This document shows positions 5,218 to 6,621 of a stretch of DNA of 6,621 bases, piece after piece. A program made the translations under genes and the position numbers. Location: NCBI GenBank assembly GCA_017394925.1, contig JAFPWQ010000062.1:1-6621 (forward strand), read 5' to 3'. Every line of letters begins with the position of its first letter. Positions within the stretch are counted from its first letter, which is position 1. This DNA is from Synergistaceae bacterium (lineage in GTDB: Bacteria; Synergistota; Synergistia; Synergistales; Aminobacteriaceae). The notes below the pieces were generated by a model that worked only from the letters and a program-made list of their open reading frames with translations, was not told where the DNA came from and did no database searches.

Positions 5218-5778
5218 GTGCTAAAATCTCAGTCCGAAAGAAAAAAACGTCAGGATAAACTTGCGAAGCTCCTCGCATTGAATCCAATGGCTACAGATAA
5301 TGAATTATCCGCAAGTTTAAACGTCAGCATATCAACCGTCAGATTAGACCGCGCATTAATGGGAGTTCCCGAACTCAGAGAACGAATCAGAACGATGGCA
5401 CAAACTGCACTGTCAAAATTGCAGTCATTAAGTCCCAGTGAAGTTATCGGTGAATTACTTGACCTTGAGCCGGATAAATGGGCGTTGTCAGTTCTTCAGA
5501 CAGTGAAGGAAATGGCATTCAGATTCACGGACATAGTGAGCGACAATTATATTTACTCACAGGCAAGCTCGATTGCAGTTGCGGCGATAAAGGCAGCCAA
5601 CGTAATTATAGACTCAATGCGCGGTGAGTATAAAGGCCATGCACATGTCGGTGATGTATTAATAGCGCGTGCAAAGGTCGGAGTAAATCATGACGGAAGA
5701 AAAATCGTAAGTGTAAGAACCAGAGTAGGCGACAGAGAAATATTTGTAGGCCGCTTTATTATTGAAGTCTTAGATTGA
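5218..5778 (+). CDS. fapR: FapR-family regulator of fatty acid and phospholipid synthesis
   Basis: FapR is a dimeric repressor of fatty acid and phospholipid genes, released from DNA by malonyl-CoA in Bacillus. The 186 residues match the usual length of about 188. A helix-turn-helix spans about 26-46 (NELSASLNVSISTVRLDR), followed by the conserved PELRERI at 51-57 and linker SPSEVIGELLDLE near 72-84. Residues 100-186 form the hot-dog effector domain (YIYSQASSIAVAAI, HVGDVLIARAKV, VGRF). Against Bacillus FapR, F99 is kept as F101, but positions matching R106, G107 and N115 are S108, D109 and S117, so the effector response may differ. GTG 5218 is the earliest possible start, since an in-frame TAA lies at 5209-5211. 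The nearest SD, GAGG at 5202-5205, is 12 nt away. The neighbouring plsX, 37 nt downstream, is the standard partner and supports the name; the ligand remains open. Confidence 0.88.
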   Translation: MLKSQSERKKRQDKLAKLLALNPMATDNELSASLNVSISTVRLDRALMGVPELRERIRTMAQTALSKLQSLSPSEVIGELLDLEPDKWALSVLQTVKEMAFRFTDIVSDNYIYSQASSIAVAAIKAANVIIDSMRGEYKGHAHVGDVLIARAKVGVNHDGRKIVSVRTRVGDREIFVGRFIIEVLD

Positions 5779-5797
5779 ATTAAAATCTTAGAGTGAA
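5768..5797 (+). repeat. Tandem duplication at the fapR stop codon
   Basis: TCTTAGATTGAA at 5768-5779 recurs as TCTTAGAGTGAA at 5786-5797, 11 of 12 identical and 18 bp apart. The second copy starts 8 nt after the fapR stop and keeps the same frame (IKILE, then a stop). It looks like a local slippage duplication of the gene end. Confidence 0.5.
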
Positions 5798-5800
5798 GGC

Positions 5801-5807
5801 AGGTGAG
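5801..5807 (+). promoter_or_regulatory. Ribosome binding site that sets the plsX start
   Basis: AGGTGAG ends 8 nt before the TTG at 5816. An in-frame TGA at 5804-5806 excludes any start further upstream, so this SD supports the rare TTG start. Confidence 0.65.
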
Positions 5808-5815
5808 AAAAAATT

Positions 5816-6621
5816 TTGAGTGAACGCAGAATAACGATCGCACTTGATGCAATGGGAGGAGACAATGCACCCTCTGAAATATGCAAAGGAGCATACGAGG
5901 CGTGCAAGAAATTCGATGACATAGAGATAATTCTCACTGGTGATACTGAACGCATAAAGTCATGTCTTCAATCGCACCCGCGAATACATATCGAACATGC
6001 AACCGAGATAATAGATCCCGATGAACATCCAGCAAATGCGATTCGGAAAAAGAAAGATTCAAGTCTTCGTGTAGCAATGGAAATGGTGAGGCGCGGCGAT
6101 GCTCAGGGCTGTATCAGTGCAGGCAGTACGGGCGCAATTGTAGCCGGAGGAGTTCTTATTGTCGGTCGTCTTGAAGGAATCGACAGACCAGCATTAGGTG
6201 TTCCGATTCCATCGATGACGGGAAAATTTTCGTTCATGCTTGATGTCGGAGCGACAGTGAGATGCAAGCCTGAGAATTTGCTTCAATTTGCGCTCATGGG
6301 CAATATATACTCGCATAAGATCATGAATGTTGAAAATCCCGACATAAAATTACTCTCAAACGGCACAGAAGATATTAAGGGCGATGACACTGTATTAGCC
6401 GCACGTGAACTTATTGAGCATAAAGAGAATCTCAATTTTCAGGGCTATATTGAAGGCAATGATATAGTTTACGGCAAGGCAGATGTGATTGTCTCTGATG
6501 GTTTCAGCGGAAATATTGCGTTAAAGCTCGGCGAAGGAATAATGCAGGGCTTAAAGTCATTGCTCGTTCAGGAAGTAAAAGATTCATTCATGGCCAAAGC
6601 AGGAATGTTATTGCTGTCTCC
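5816..6621 (+). CDS. plsX: Phosphate acyltransferase PlsX (3' end beyond window)
   Basis: PlsX makes acyl phosphate from acyl-ACP and inorganic phosphate; PlsY then transfers the acyl group to glycerol 3-phosphate at the membrane. The window holds 268 residues of a family of about 330-345, so the C-terminal fifth is missing. Hallmarks are ITIALDAMGGDNAPSEI (6-22), the glycine-rich SAGSTGAIVAGG (101-112), RLEGIDRPALGVPIPS (118-133), FMLDVGATVRCKPENLLQFA (140-159) and the strongly conserved GNDIVYGKADVIVSDGFSGN (214-233). The start is TTG, with an SD 8 nt upstream and an in-frame stop just before it; starting here gives MSERRITIALDAMGGD, a normal PlsX N-terminus. It lies 37 nt after fapR with no terminator between, as in the fapR-plsX-fab operons of Bacillus, so fabD, fabG and acpP may follow beyond the edge. 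No frameshift or missing motif is seen in the visible part. Confidence 0.95.
   Translation, partial: MSERRITIALDAMGGDNAPSEICKGAYEACKKFDDIEIILTGDTERIKSCLQSHPRIHIEHATEIIDPDEHPANAIRKKKDSSLRVAMEMVRRGDAQGCISAGSTGAIVAGGVLIVGRLEGIDRPALGVPIPSMTGKFSFMLDVGATVRCKPENLLQFALMGNIYSHKIMNVENPDIKLLSNGTEDIKGDDTVLAARELIEHKENLNFQGYIEGNDIVYGKADVIVSDGFSGNIALKLGEGIMQGLKSLLVQEVKDSFMAKAGMLLLS

Noticed and set aside
1..6621. CRISPR array, insertion sequence, tRNA, rRNA or phage signal
   Set aside because: No regularly spaced repeats, transposase motifs, terminal inverted repeats, cloverleaf patterns or rRNA-like stretches were seen on either strand.
3041..6621. Idea that dha and fapR-plsX form one lipid-precursor operon
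   Set aside because: A strong terminator at 5104-5136 and a near-consensus promoter at 5147-5175 separate them. The link through DHA phosphate and glycerol 3-phosphate is only metabolic.

Overview
The window reads as ordinary bacterial chromosome: dense genes, short gaps, clear Shine-Dalgarno (SD) sites and AT-leaning codon use. Flagellin, a PEP-dependent dihydroxyacetone (DHA) kinase and a fapR-plsX pair suggest a motile, probably anaerobic Gram-positive-like or Synergistota-like bacterium, perhaps gut-associated. The taxon is inferred from gene content; there is no rRNA here to settle it.

Layout, left to right. (1) At 1-129 on the minus strand is the N-terminus of an unrecognised membrane-anchored protein, cut by the window edge. 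(2) At 130-283 is a divergent control region. It has a minus-strand sigma70-type promoter whose spacer is an A/T palindrome, and a plus-strand sigma28-type promoter (ACCGATAA -10) for flagellin. (3) At 284-2950 are a 627-residue flagellin with a large variable centre and, 3 nt after its stop, a secreted phosphatase with an HCX5R loop of the GKDR type. (4) At 3041-5079 is a DHA kinase operon in the order dhaL-dhaM-dhaK, with a possible promoter at 2960-2988 and a strong intrinsic terminator at 5104-5136. (5) From 5147 onward are a well-formed sigma70 promoter, a FapR-family regulator and the start of plsX, which runs off the right end.

How they fit together. Flagellin and the phosphatase look translationally coupled, so the phosphatase may share flagellar-class expression. 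DhaK, DhaL and DhaM make DHA phosphate from DHA and PEP, with EI and HPr needed from elsewhere. FapR normally controls fatty acid and phospholipid synthesis, and PlsX makes acyl phosphate for phosphatidic acid synthesis. The two metabolic units are separated by the terminator and a new promoter.

No mobile element, CRISPR array, tRNA or rRNA was seen, and no gene-free stretch exceeds about 155 bases. I found no clearly new multi-gene system. The points most worth checking are the altered effector pocket of the FapR homologue, the coupling of flagellin to a secreted phosphatase, and the flagellin variable domain.
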